A stretch of 64,000 bases of DNA from Arenicola marina (GCA_964019135.1 OZ025249.1:3162001-3226000), one strand, 5' to 3'; counted from the first letter of the stretch, positions 46,832-59,310 are shown. Numbers and translations: made by a program. Notes: a model not told the origin generated them from the letters alone.

Positions 46832-47563
46832 CATCACAGTCGGGGTAGTTGACGGTGAGGGTGGACTCCCTCAGCTCGAGGGGTGACTGGTTGACGGCCA
46901 GCAGGCTGCCGCTTGGGGTCATCATCACGGCTTTGTTGTGCAGCTGGTTGTTGGAGCCGTACATGCGGATGTCTCGCAGCATGATTCCGTCCTTGGTCGG
47001 CGAGTTGGGCGCCGTGGACACCTCGTCGTAGGTGATGGCGGGCGGGTTGAGGGAGTACCTCCCCCGCCCGTCATGCATACTGTTGCCGCGCAACCCGAAG
47101 CCGTCCCTGGTGGGGGTGGGGGAGCGGGAGCGGGAGGGGATCTCCGTGATGGTGCCCGAGGCGCCGTACCCCCGGGGGGAGCGGGAGCGCCCCCGCCGCT
47201 GGTCCGACCCCCCCGCCCCGGGGGAGGGCGACCGGCCGCGGGGGTTACTGCCCCCCGCCACGGGGATCTCCAGGTGCTGCTCTGCGCCGTCCTGGGGGCC
47301 CGTCACCAGTGTCTGGGGCGGCTCGGGGTGGGGGTCGCCCCCTGGGGGGTGGGTGGCGGCTACCGGGGCGGCGGGGGTGGCGGGGCCGGCGCCCTGGCCC
47401 CCCTGCCCGGTGTCGGGATTCAGGAGGGACTCCTTCTCGCGCTTGCCCGGTCGGTCCGTCATGGTTGGTGTGGGGCCTGGTGGGGCGCCTGGTGTGGGGT
47501 CTGGTGGGGCGGTAGGGGTGCTGGGGGCTTCACCCTCAAGCTCTTCCTCAAAGACCGGATTTT
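46832..47563 (-). CDS. SLC4A11: SLC4A11-like coding exon 2, disordered cytoplasmic tail
   Basis: This 732-base exon has a clear acceptor (GATATCTTTACAG) and donor (TGATG|GTAAGCACC) and is phase 1 at both ends. It encodes about residues 35-278: an acidic start (ENPVFEEELEGEAPS), a Pro-rich stretch, an Arg/Ser-Pro section (RGRSPSPGAGG, RGRSRSPRGYG, SRSRSPTPTRDG), then a less repetitive end (ITYDEVSTAPNSPTKDG, DIRMYGSNNQLHN, STLTVNYPDCD). No transmembrane helix or fold is evident. The many Ser-Pro and Arg-x-x-Ser sites suggest a phosphorylated cytoplasmic tail, which is inference. The exon is GC-rich and uses normal codons, unlike the repeats around it. The open frame continues upstream into AT-rich DNA, which I treat as intron. 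Human SLC4A11 has no comparable region that I know of. Confidence 0.75.
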
Positions 47564-48210
47564 CTGTAAAGATATCAAAGGTTCTCTTACATATTGCATA
47601 TATAAACAAACTAAAACTAAATGTCCATAGGAAAAAAAACAATCAATAAAAAACATATTCCGGAAATTAGGTCTCACGGTGCTGAGACACTAAGACTGAG
47701 GCAATAGCCCGGATGTAAGGCATAATAGGATGGGTTCTCGCAGAATAAGGTCACTTCCCGCCCCAAATAGTCACTTCCCGGACAAGGCGGTCACTTTCCG
47801 GACAAAAAATCAGTTCCCGGACCAGACGATCAGTTCTCGGACGCTAAGGTCCGGTTCCGGACAAAAACACGTTCGTTTTTTTCACGCAGATAATTTCAAT
47901 ACAAAAGAACCTCAGAGCGATGACTGGCCATAAAGGGACGGTGCGGGGGGGGGGGTGGGGGTGACTGGCATCTGTGACTGCCCTTCGGATACCGGTCATC
48001 ATGAACAGACTAGACGGGGTTGTGGCACTGGGTGGTAACAAGGCTCACCTACTCTTATTGAAGGGATACGTGATGAACGGGGAGTGGGGATTGGGAAGGG
48101 GGGGGGGGGGTCCAAGGTGCAAGTGACAAACGAGCCTCGGTCTCTTTTCTAAAAACTCCAGGCAACCTTCAAGAAGTCTCGAGGTATGACATACCCGCGG
48201 TACGTAGTTC
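47564..48210. other. AT-rich to mixed intron sequence with small CACTTCCCGG repeats
   Basis: Near 47750-47860 there are five short repeats built on TCACTTCCCGGAC / CAGTTCCCGGAC. A G-run lies near 47950. The minus-strand frame next to exon 2 stays open for about 26 codons but is AT-rich and intron-like. Confidence 0.5.
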
Positions 48211-48214
48211 GAAG

Positions 48215-48535
48215 GGCCTGTTTCATTTACATGAAACCGGCTGGCAACAGAAACTGTTTATGAAAGAGATTTTACGGGTTGCCCACCAAATGGCGCACGC
48301 ATCGTTTCCTTTGTTTACAGTTTCAGTGGCATGGGCCATGACCATGTGCGTATGCCGCTGTGACAGTTACAGGTTTTCAAGAAGTCTCTATTTATTACAT
48401 TTATCATATAATATGGTGCATGCGTTGATCAAACAAACAGTTCCACGGAACCGAACCCGTCAAACCAGCTCTCTTGATAGTTTCACGATTTCGAACAGTC
48501 AGTTCGGCCAACATCTCTCTATGCAATAATAAGTG
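48215..48535. mobile_element. Dispersed repeat, copy A (empty TIR site)
   Basis: About 320 bases similar to the stretch at 58.85-59.31 kb: both share ATGAAACCGG/CTGAAACCGA, GGTTGCCCACC/GGTTTGCCCACC, TTTACAGTTTCAG/TGTACAGTTTCAG, AGAAGTCTCTATT, GGAACCGAA and GTCAAACCAG. This copy has an uninterrupted CAAACCAGCTCTCTT where the other holds a small insertion. No protein is encoded. The family is not identified. Confidence 0.65.
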
Positions 48536-48539
48536 AAAC

Positions 48540-49610
48540 GGTTACGCTATAATCTGGTATGGATTACCCCAAGAAAAGTTGCGACACGTCGTCTCTATGT
48601 TTCAGCTGTATCCTTAGTAACGTTATTCTTACGCGAGAAGTGATCTTAATATTCTGTGTGACGTCAGACGGTGTGACGTCATTCTATTGTGACGTAACTT
48701 GAACAATGCACAAAACGTAAGGTCCTAACGATGCATCTTGAACAATAAAGTTCTTTCCCACATGCTCAATGGATGAGAAAACACCATATTGAGTATTCAC
48801 ACAGTGATGAATATTACAGGGAGCAAATTCACATGTATTACTTGCCCCAGCAAATGAGAATTAATCCCACCGGCCGGAACACATTAGACGTCTGTTCCAT
48901 GGAGGCCGCACAGAATGTATTGGCAAAATTTACCGTGATAACCCCGAAGCGACCTGACGAGGGAGGGTGGTGGGGCGGAGGGGGGCGGGGGTAGCCCGGG
49001 GCCAGTCAGTGCCGGCCCGAGACACAGCCCGCGACGGTGGGAGGGGAGGTTGAGGGGAGGGGGGGGGGGGAGTTTCCTCATTGATGCTGTCACTTGCAGG
49101 GCGCTGACGGCCGACTGAACACCGAATGTTTTCCCACCCATAGCTCTAAGAGGAGCCACGCCGCCGGCCGACACTTCGGGATCAATACTGACGTCACAGG
49201 GAGACACTCTGGACTTACCAAGATACCCCCAGAGGCACACCAGGGCTTGTCCTGTTCAATTATAAATATCTTTCCTCAGTATAACTTTACAAAAAAGACG
49301 TCCCCGACTCTTAAACGTGGCGAAAAAGTGTCTCCATGTCAAGCGATTGCGCCGTTTATTTTGTTCGTAGTCAGTCGCTAGATACTCTGTGACTCTGTTA
49401 CATTCACTGCGGGGCTGCTGTCCAGTCGTTACCGGGTGCTCAGCCATCTAGGTGTTCACTGTGATGAGGACGATAAACCTTCAGCCCAGACGGCTGTTCA
49501 GCGCCGTGAAAGAAGCGGCCACAATGGGAAGGAGGATGGGGGTAGAGGGGGTGGGCGGGGGGGGGGGGGGGGGTTATGACGGGCCATCTTCTTCTATGTC
49601 CATGGCGGGG
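48540..49610. other. Unique intron sequence with two weak exon-like stretches
   Basis: A minus-strand stretch at about 49203-49235 has an acceptor (TTGAACAG) and donor (CTTG|GTAAGTCC) in phase 1 at both ends (QALVCLWGYL). Another at about 49090-49185 reads IDPEVSAGGVAPLRAMGG. Neither is needed to join exons 1 and 2, and the two need different phases, so I leave them uncalled. G-runs occur near 49065 and 49565. Confidence 0.4.
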
Positions 49611-49619
49611 ACGGGGCTC

Positions 49620-52600
49620 TCAGACTGGGCCAGGACGACGGTCTATTACAGGTCCGGTGCTCTCAGACTGTGTCAGGACGACGGTCTATTACAGGTCTGG
49701 TGCTCTCAGACTGTGTCAGGGCGACGGTCTATTACAGGTCTGGTGCCCTCAGACTGTGTCAGGGCGACGGTCTATTACAGGTCAGATGCTCTCAGACTGA
49801 GTCAAGACGACGGTCTATTACAGGTCTGGTGCTCTCAGACTGTGTCAGGACGACGGTCTATTAGAGGTCTGGTGCTCTCAGACTGTGTCAGGACGACGGT
49901 CTATTACAGGTCTGGTGCTCTCAGACTGTGTCAGGGCGACGGTCTATTACAGGTCTGGTGCCCTCAGACTGTGTCAGGACGACGGTCTATTACAGGTCTG
50001 GTGCTCTCAGACTGTGTCAGGACGACGGTCTATTAGAGGTCTGGTGCTCTCAGACTGAGTCAAGACGACGGTCTATTACAGGTCTGGTGATCTCAGACTG
50101 AGTCAAGACGACGGTCTATTACAGGTCTGGTGCTCTCAGACTGGGTCAGGGCGACGGTCTATTACAGGTCTTGTGCTCTCAGACTGTCAGGACGACGGTC
50201 TATTACAGGTCTGGTGCTCTCAGACTGTGTCAGGACGACGGTCTATTAGAGGTCTGGTGCTCTCAGACTGAGTCAAGACGACGGTCTATTACAGGTCTGG
50301 TGATCTCAGACTGAGTCAAGACGACGGTCTATTACAGGTCTGGTGCTCTCAGACTGGGTCAGGGCGACGGTCTATTACAGGTCTGGTGCTCTCAGACTGG
50401 GTCAGGGCGACGGTCTATTACAGGTCTGGTGCTCTCAGACTGGGTCAGGACGACGGCCTATCACAGGTCTGGTGGTCTCAGACTGTGTCAGGACGACGGT
50501 CTATTACAGGTCTGGTGCTCTCAGACTGTGTCAAGACGACGGTCAATTACAGGTCTGGTGCTCTCAGACTGTGTCAGGACGACGGCCTATCACAGGTCTG
50601 GTGGTCTCAGACTGTGTCAGGGCGACGGTCTATTACAGGTCTGGTGCTCTCAGACTGTGTCAGGACGACGGTCTATTACAGGTCTGGTGCTCTCAGACTG
50701 TGTCAGGGCGACGGTCTATTACAGGTCTGGTGCTCTCAGACTGTGTCAGGACGACGGCCTATCACAGGTCTGGTGGTCTCAGACTGTGTCAGGGCGACGG
50801 TCTATTACAGGTCTGGTGCTCTCAGACTGTGTCAGGGCGACGGTCTATTACAGGTCTGGTGCTCTCAGACTGTGTCAGGGCGACGGTCTATTACAGGTCT
50901 GGTGCTCTCAGACTGTGTCAGGGCGACGGTCTATTAGAGGTCTGGTGCTCTCAGACTGTGTCAGGACGACGGCCTATCACAGGTCTGGTGGTCTCAGACT
51001 GTATCAGGGCGACGGTCTATTACAGGTCTGGTGCTCTCAGACTGTGTCAGGGCGACGGTCTATTACAGGTCTGGTGCTCTCAGACTGTGTCAGGGCGACG
51101 GTCTATTACAGGTCTGGTGCTCTCAGACTGTGTCAGGGCGACGGTCTATTACAGGTCTGGTGCTCTCAGACTGTGTCAGGGCGACGGTCTATTACAGGTC
51201 TGGTGCTCTCAGACTGTGTCAGGACGACGGCCTATCACAGGTCTGGTGGTCTCAGACTGTGTCAGGGCGACGGTCTATTACAGGTCTGGTGCTCTCAGAC
51301 TGTGTCAGGGCGACGGTCTATTACAGGTCTGGTGCTCTCAGACTGTGTCAGGGCGACGGTCTATTACAGGTCTTGTGCTCTCAGACTGTCAGGACGACGG
51401 TCTATTACAGGTCTGGTGCTCTCAGACTGTGTCAGGACGACGGTCTATTACAGGTCTGGTGCTCTCAGACTGAGTCAAGACGACGGTCTATTACAGGTCT
51501 GGTGATCTCAGACTGAGTCAAGACGACGGTCTATTACAGGTCTGGTGCTCTCAGACTGGGTCAGGGCGACGGTCTATTACAGGTCTGGTGCTCTCAGACT
51601 GGGTCAGGGCGACGGTCTATTACAGGTCTGGTGCTCTCAGACTGGGTCAGGACGACGGCCTATCACAGGTCTGGTGGTCTCAGACTGTGTCAGGACGACG
51701 GTCTATTACAGGTCTGGTGCTCTCAGACTGTGTCAGGGCGACGGTCTATTACAGGTCTGGTGCTCTCAGACTGTGTCAGGACGACGGCCTATCACAGGTC
51801 TGGTGGTCTCAGACTGTGTCAGGGCGACGGTCTATTACAGGTCTGGTGCTCTCAGACTGTGTCAGGACGACGGTCTATTACAGGTCTGGTGCTCTCAGAC
51901 TGTGTCAGGACGACGGTCTATTACAGGTATTGTGCTCTCAGACTGTCAGGACGACGGTCTATTACAGGTCTGGTGCTCTCAGACTGTGTCAGGACGACGG
52001 TCTATTAGAGGTCTGGTGCTCTCAGACTGAGTCAAGACGACGGTCTATTACAGGTCTGGTGATCTCAGACTGAGTCAAGACGACGGTCTGTTACAGGTCT
52101 GGTGCTCTCAGACTGGGTCAGGGCGACGGTCTATTACAGGTCTGGTGCTCTCAGACTGGGTCAGGGCGACGGTCTATTACAGGTCTGGTGCTCTCAGACT
52201 GGGTCAGGACGACGGCCTATCACAGGTCTGGTGGTCTCAGACTGTGTCAGGACGACGGTCTATTACAGGTCTGGTGGTCTCAGACTGTGTCAGGACGACG
52301 GTCTATTACAGGTCCGGTGCTCTCAGACTGTGTCAGGACGACGGTCTATTACAGGTCTGGTGCGCTCAGACTGTGTCAGGACGACGGTCTATTAGAGGTC
52401 CGGTGCTCTCAGACTGTGTCAGGGCGACGGTCTATTAGAGGTCTGGTGCTCTCAGACTGTGTCAGGACGACGGTCTATTACAGGTGTAATGCTCTCAGAC
52501 TGTGTCAGGACGACGGTCTATTACAGGTCTGGTGCTCTCAGACTGTGTCAGGACGACGGTCTATTACAGGTCTGGTGCTCTTAGACTGTGTCAGGGCGAC

Positions 52601-55600
52601 GGTCTATTACAGGTCTGGTGCTCTCAGACTGTGTCAGGGCGACGGTCTATTAGAGGTCCTATGGTCTCAGACTGGGTCAGGACGACGGTCTGTTACAGGT
52701 CTGGTGCTCTCAGACTGTGGCATGGCGACGGTCTATTACAGGTCTGGTGCTCTCAGACTGTGTCAGGGCGACGGTCTATTACAGGTCTGGTGCTCTCAGA
52801 CTGTGTCAGGACGACGGTCTATTACAGGTCTGGTGCTCTCAGACTGTGTCAGGGCGACGGTCTATTACAGGTCTGGTGCTCTCAGACTGTGTCAGGGCGA
52901 CGGTCTATTACAGGTCTGGTGCTCTCAGACTGAGTCAAGACGACGGTCTATTACAGGTCTGGTGCTCTCAGACTGTCAGGACGGCGGTCTATTACAGGTC
53001 TGGTGCTCTCAGACTGTGTCAGGACGACGGTCTATTAGAGGTCTGGTGGTCTCAGACTGTGTCAGGACGACGGTCTATTAGAGGTCTGGTGGTCTCAGAC
53101 TGTGTCAGGACGACGGTCTATTACAGGTCTGGTGCTCTCAGACTGTGTCAGGACGACGGTCTATTACAGGTCTGGTGCTCTCAGACTGTGTCAGGACGAC
53201 GGTCTATTAGAGGTCTGGTGGTCTCAGACTGTGTCAGGACGACGGTCTATTACAGGTCTGGTGCTCTCAGACTGTGTCAGGACGACGGTCTATTACAGGT
53301 CTGGTGGTCTCAGACTGTGTCAGGACGACGGTCTATTACAGGTCTGGTGCTCTCAGACTGGGTCAGGACGACGGTCTATTACAGGTCTGGTGCTCTCAGA
53401 CTGTGTCAGGGCGACGGTCTATTACAGGTCTGGTGCTCTCAGACTGTGTCAGGGCGACGGTCTGTTACAGGTCTGGTGCTCTCAGACTGTGTCAGGACGA
53501 CGGTCAATTACAGGTCTGGTGCTCTTAGACTGTGTCAGGGCGACGGTCAATTACAGGTCTGGTGCTCTCAGACTGTGTCAGGGCGACGGTCTATTACAGG
53601 TCTGGTGCTCTTAGACTGTGTCAGGGCGACGGTCTATTACAGGTCTGGTGCTCTCAGACTGTGTCAGGGCGACGGTCTATTACAGGTCTGGTGCTCTTAG
53701 ACTGTGTCAGGGCGACGGTCTATTACAGGTCTGGTGCTCTCAGACTGTGTCAGGGCGACGGTCTATTAGAGGTCTGGTGGTCTCAGACTGGGTCAGGACG
53801 ACGGTCTATTACAGGTCTGGTGCTCTCAGACTGTGTCAGGACGACGGTCAATTACAGGTCTGGTGCTCTCAGACTGTGTCAGGGCGACGGTCTATTACAG
53901 GTCTGGTGCTCTCAGACTGTGTCAGGGCGACGGTCTATTACAGGTCTGGTGCTCTCAGACTGTGTCAGGGCGACGGTCTATTACAGGTCTGGTGCTCTCA
54001 GACTGGGTCAGGACGACGGCCTATCACAGGTCTGGTGGTCTCAGACTGTGTCAGGACGACGGTCTATTACAGGTCTGGTGGTCTCAGACTGTGTCAGGAC
54101 GACGGTCTATTACAGGTCCGGTGCTCTCAGACTGTGTCAGGACGACGGTCTATTACAGGTCTGGTGCGCTCAGACTGTGTCAGGACGACGGTCTATTAGA
54201 GGTCCGGTGCTCTCAGACTGTGTCAGGGCGACGGTCTATTAGAGGTCTGGTGCTCTCAGACTGTGTCAGGACGACGGTCTATTACAGGTGTAATGCTCTC
54301 AGACTGTGTCAGGACGACGGTCTATTACAGGTCTGGTGCTCTCAGACTGTGTCAGGACGACGGTCTATTACAGGTCTGGTGCTCTTAGACTGTGTCAGGG
54401 CGACGGTCTATTACAGGTCTGGTGCTCTCAGACTGTGTCAGGGCGACGGTCTATTAGAGGTCCGGTGGTCTCAGACTGGGTCAGGACGACGGTCTGTTAC
54501 AGGTCTGGTGCTCTCAGACTGTGGCATGGCGACGGTCTATTACAGGTCTGGTGCTCTCAGACTGTGTCAGGGCGACGGTCTATTACAGGTCTGGTGCTCT
54601 CAGACTGTGTCAGGGCGACGGTCTATTACAGGTCTGGTGGTCTCAGACTGGGTCAGGACGACGGTCTGTTACAGGTCTGGTGCTCTCAGACTGTGTCAGG
54701 GCGACGGTCTATTACAGGTCTGGTGCTCTTAGACTGTGTCAGGGCGACGGTCTATTACAGGTCTGGTGCTCTCAGACTGTGTCAGGGCGACGGTCTATTA
54801 GAGGTCTGGTGGTCTCAGACTGGGTCAGGACGACGGTCTGTTACAGGTCTGGTGCTCTCAGACTGTGGCATGGCGACGGTCTATTACAGGTCTGGTGCTC
54901 TCAGACTGTGTCAGGGCGACGGTCTATTACAGGTCTGGTGCTCTCAGACTGTGTCAGGACGACGGTCTATTACAGGTCTGGTGCTCTCAGACTGTGTCAG
55001 GGCGACGGTCTATTACAGGTCTGGTGCTCTCAGACTGTGTCAGTATGACGGTCTATTACAGGTCTGGTGCTCTCAGACTGTCAGGACGGCGGTCTATTAC
55101 AGGGTCTGGTGCTCTCAGACTGTGTCAGGACGACGGTCTATTAGAGGTCTGGTGGTCTCAGACTGTGTCAGGACGACGGTCTATTAGAGGTCTGGTGCTC
55201 TCAGACTGTGTCAGGACGACGGTCTATTACAGGTCTGGTGCTCTCAGACTGTGTCAGGACGACGGTCTATTACAGGTCTGGTGGTCTCAGACTGTGTCAG
55301 GACGACGGTCTATTAGAGGTCTGGTGGTCTCAGACTGTGTCAGGACGACGGTCTATTACAGGTCTGGTGCTCTCAGACTGTGTCAGGACGACGGTCTATT
55401 ACAGGTCTGGTGGTCTCAGGCTGTGTCAGGACGACGGTCTATTACAGGTCTGGTGCTCTCAGACTGGGTCAGGACGACGGTCTATTACAGGTCTGGTGCT
55501 CTCAGACTGTGTCAGGGCGACGGTCTATTACAGGTCTGGTGCTCTCAGACTGTGTCAGGGCGACGGTCTATTACAGGGTTGGTGCTCTCAGACTGGGTCA

Positions 55601-55845
55601 GGACGACGGTCTGTTACAGGTCTGGTGCTCTCAGACTGTCAGGACGGCGGTCTATTACAGGTCTGGTGCTCTCAGACTGTGTCAGGACGACGGTCTATTA
55701 CAGGTCTGGTCCTCTCAGACTGGGTCAGGGCGACGGTCTATTACAGGTCTGATGCCCTCAGACTGGGCCAGGACGCCGCAGACTGGGTCAGGACGCAGCA
55801 GACTGGGTCAGGACGCCGCAGACTGGGTCAGGGCGACTGTGTATT
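49620..55845. repeat. 43-bp minisatellite, about 144 copies
   Basis: Each unit contains GGTCTGGTGCTCTCAGACTG, TGTCAGGACGACGGTC and TATTACAG on the plus strand. Variants (GGGCGACGG, GAGTCAAGACG, GTGGTCTCAG, CTATCACAG) recur in ordered blocks; one block near 52.1-52.4 kb recurs 1,804 bases downstream. The right end decays into shorter GACTGGGTCAGGACGCCGCA units. It lies in the intron between exons 1 and 2. Confidence 0.96.
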
Positions 55846-57715
55846 ACATGGCTCTGAGCGTGATTTGGGTTTACCGGCCACCTGACAGCAGCCCGATCGC
55901 AGGTCACATCTATATGTAGGAATACGGAACAGCTGGCTGCTTGAGCTCCCACCACGGCCACATGTAGGGCACCCTTGGTGACACAAGCTCTGGCCCCAGG
56001 GCTGTACCTAGATACAGGAGGTAGGAACGAGACCAGCACAGTCATGCTCCGTACCTGCAGGCGTGTACCTGACCCGCCCCCACCACCATCACCCCCACCC
56101 CGACCATCAACACCCGCATACCCACCCCCACCCCCCCAACCCCCACCAGAGGTCTTGCTCGCCGCACCATCTCAATATGGATGGCAACTGAGCGACAGAA
56201 GTAATAACATTTATTAGCCAGCAATGCCGACCGCTTTTTGACATTACATACGGCGCGCACGTCCAAAGGGACTAGGTAAGAAAAAGCTATTTCGTCGCTA
56301 AAAATCCCCCTCTTCCCCCACCCCTGTTAGCCCATCCGACATAATTTTTACCTACTTTTTACCTTCGTCGTTTTAGTTCAGTGAATTAATTAATTAATGC
56401 CAACAACACAGTTTGCTCAAGGACAACCGCAGGACCCATTATAGGAAGACGGGGGGCGAGGGGGTGGGGGGAGGGGGGGAGGGGGGGAGGGGTGATGAGG
56501 TAATAAGTCTTTACGCCATCGGCAATGCTACAACGACAACGCGGACAGGCAACAGTAACTTAGTGACAGCACGACGGTCACGTGACCGTCAGCATGTGTC
56601 GGGCAACCGTAAAACCGTGACGAATTGTTTCACAGCCAGGTCGCTCACACGTGTAGTGGGGGGTGAGGGGAGGAGGAAGGGGGCGGCTCACATACACCAA
56701 CCGCCACCACCCACTCTCCCCACCCATGGTCCCACCATCACTGCACATGGTCAAACCCTCCCTACCTATGGTCCGACCCTCACCACCCATCCCTGGCCCC
56801 ACCCAACCCTGGCCCCCCAGCCTCCCCACCCATCCCTGGCCCCCACCCTCCTTACGCATGGTCCGACCCTCCCCACCCATCCCTGGCCCCCCAGCCTCCC
56901 CACCCATCCCTGGCCCCCACCCTCCCTACGCATGGTCCGACCCTCACCACCCATCCTACCCCAAATGCGGACATAACGACTGCGCAGAAGTTGACGGTGA
57001 CGCTGGTTCACGTTGAGGGTTGGCTTCGTAGATACAAGGGACGCCATACAAAGTGACAAGGGGCGTTAATGGTCGTGGCCCATCCCTACACAACCAAAAC
57101 GTTCCTTCTGTCGTGGCACTACGTGTGCAGTGACACAGTTTACTTCCCGTTGTTTACCTGCACACAGCGACGGTCAGATGTAATTACCTTTCGATTCAAC
57201 GCGAAGTTTTTAATTGCCACACCGATGTGATGCAGGCGTGTAAGGTGCGTGGGTCTATGGCGGCTATGGCTCCATGAGGTACCATTGCAAACCTGTTGAC
57301 ATTCAGGTGACTATGTGTCCCCTCTCACGTCCGATATGGGAAACCAATCTAATGTCTCGTGGATATAAACACAAGATATAACCTACGCGAAAAAACTGAA
57401 GACACGATTGGTTTGTGACTCAAGACTGCTTGGGGTGGGAGGGGGGGGAGGGGGTTGGGGGGGGGGGGGGGGGTACGCTGGAGATTCCTTCATAGGGAAG
57501 GTGTCACGGGGTGCGTTCTTCAGCAATCTGAGTTACGGGGTGCCGCTCGGTTCATCCTAACATTTGAAGGTCAGGGACACTGTGGAATTGATGGAGGGAT
57601 GAATGTTATTTTCCGACGTCTGGCTAAACAGGGTCAATAAACTTTCTGTAGCAAAAAAATGAATTATGCGTTTTAACCCTCAAAACGTCGGGTTGAAGGT
57701 CACCTGGGAGCTCTG
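55846..57715. other. Mostly unique intron sequence with pyrimidine-rich tracts
   Basis: At 56070-56150 and 56690-56965 the plus strand is C-rich; the second tract repeats CACCCATCCCTGGCCCC and GCATGGTCCGACCCTCC a few times. G-runs lie near 56460 and 57440. No supported exon was found. Confidence 0.5.
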
Positions 57716-58050
57716 ACAAGGGCGCCTAGGTAACCAGGCACGAGGCACGAGGCGCCAAGGTAACCAGTCACGAGACGCCTAGGTAACCAGGCATGAGGGC
57801 AGACAGACGGAGAACAACACCAGGCCAAGATGGCGGAGAGGTAGGTCAAACGGAGAACAACACCAGACCAAGATGGCGGAGAGGTAGGTCATACGGAGAA
57901 CAACACCAGACCAAGATGGCAGAGAGCTAGGTCATACGGAGAACAACACCAGGCCAATATGGCAGAGAGGTAGGTCATACGGAGAACAACACCAGGCCAA
58001 GATTGGCGGCGAGGTAGGTCAAATGGAGAACAAGACTAGGCCAAGATGGG
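57716..58050. repeat. Short GGTAACCAG repeat and a 43-bp array with AAGATGGCGG
   Basis: Three copies of AGGTAACCAGGCACGAG at 57729-57795 are followed by five or six 43-bp units carrying GGAGAACAACACCAG, CCAAGATGGCGGAGAGG and TAGGTCATA. Each unit holds AAGATGGCGG, a YY1-like word, and GAGAG|GTAGGT, a plus-strand donor-like site. Confidence 0.85.
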
Positions 58051-58844
58051 TCACTCCCAATAGCGATGGTCGGGGCTCACTTCACAAGAGAGGGGATCAG
58101 GAAGAGTTAATTTCTTTATTCCCAGGTCACAACGAATGTAAAGGAGAACCCCCCGCGTACAAACAAAGGGCGGATACGTGATGCAAAATTGACGATTTCC
58201 CGATTGACGGTTATTTAATATTAAAATTTCTGTTAATGAACGGTTAATGAACATTTTTTATCACGGCGGTCGGCCAATGAATACCACAATGCCAGCTCAC
58301 GAAGAATCATTGGCCGCATTCCCAGTTCACGGTGATATGAAAAGCCCAATCCCAAGGAACGAAAATACCCCTTGCCCCCCCCCCCCCCCATCCCACCCCC
58401 CTCACAACCCAACCATTGGCGATCGAAGTAACGCACTGAATGACCGGTAGACACCCGGGTCACGTGGGTGGCGCTGCACTCACAGGTTGACATGGCGGAG
58501 TATGTTCAGGGATAGTGTAGTGTAATACACTATCCTTGGTATGTTTACGAGAATGCACACAAAAAATGCCACTTCAAGGCCTCATTCACCCAGTGGGCGA
58601 CAAAGGGGAGCAAACAGTCAGGGCTTCCCGGTTCAATATTACGTCTATTACCGAATTCGTCCGGAATTCATAACCCATACTTGGTAGGCTGGTTTTGGTT
58701 CGGCAGAACTGTCAGTTCAATCAACACTTACACCATAATTAATCACAAATGTACGCTACGCCAGTAGTGGAATATTTGTCGAGCGATTATCGGGTTCAAA
58801 ATACATAAGTAGGCCTAGTCACCCAAGAGGTGAATTTCTGAATT
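58051..58844. other. Unique intron sequence
   Basis: AT-rich to mixed DNA with a C-run near 58380. Nothing recognised. Confidence 0.5.
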
Positions 58845-59310
58845 TAGAACGTGTTCGATTTACCTGAAACCGACGGGAACCCGAAACCGTTTTTTAAACT
58901 GGTTTCAACGGTTTGCCCACCTTAAGGCGAACGCATAGTTTACATTTGTGTACAGTTTCAGCGTGTATTGGCAATGGCCACGTGCTTATGGAGTTAATGA
59001 TAATATGCCGTCTGTTTCATGTTCTACTCGCGATTGGAACGTCCGTTCATAAATTAATATCATACTTTTGTCCAGAAGTCTCTATTAGGCTACATTATAT
59101 TTATGATTAACTGGTGAATGTGTTGATTGAACGGATAGTTCTGCGGAACCGAAACAGTCAAACCAGGGCCCATAAGTTCGAAACGGCCGGGGCCAAATAT
59201 TTCGCCCCGCTCCATGCTAATGTCCTATTCTAGGGCGAATTAATTAGCTCGGCCGTTTCGAACTTACGGGCCCAGCTCTCTTCATAGTTTTTACGGTTTC
59301 GAGCAAACCG
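58845..59310. mobile_element. Dispersed repeat, copy B, carrying a TIR insertion
   Basis: The second copy of the repeat seen at 48.2 kb, with the same ordered words (ACCTGAAACCGA, GGTTTGCCCACC, ACAGTTTCAG, AGAAGTCTCTATT, GGAACCGAAACAGTC). It differs by substitutions, small indels and one 109-base insertion. Ends are approximate; no coding capacity is seen. Confidence 0.65.
59167..59272. mobile_element. 106-bp MITE-like element with TIRs and CAG target duplication
   Basis: The left end starts GGCCCATAAGTTCGAAACGG and the right end is its inverted complement with one mismatch (ends ...TTCGAACTTACGGGCC), giving TIRs of about 23 bases. CAG lies directly on both sides. The homologous sequence at 48461-48475 (CAAACCAGCTCTC) has a single CAG and no insert, so it is a natural empty site. 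There is no coding capacity; mobilisation would need a transposase in trans. Confidence 0.75.

Noticed and set aside
47564..47642. In-frame upstream ATG giving a hydrophobic leader (MFFFLWTFSFSLFIYAI) fused to exon 2
   Set aside because: The sequence is AT-rich intron with a good acceptor at its end; a signal anchor would be unexpected ahead of an SLC4 cytoplasmic domain.
49090..49240. Two minus stretches, QALVCLWGYL and IDPEVSAGGVAPLRAMGG, with plausible splice sites
   Set aside because: They need mutually inconsistent phases, and exons 1 and 2 join in frame without them. The first could still be a cassette exon.
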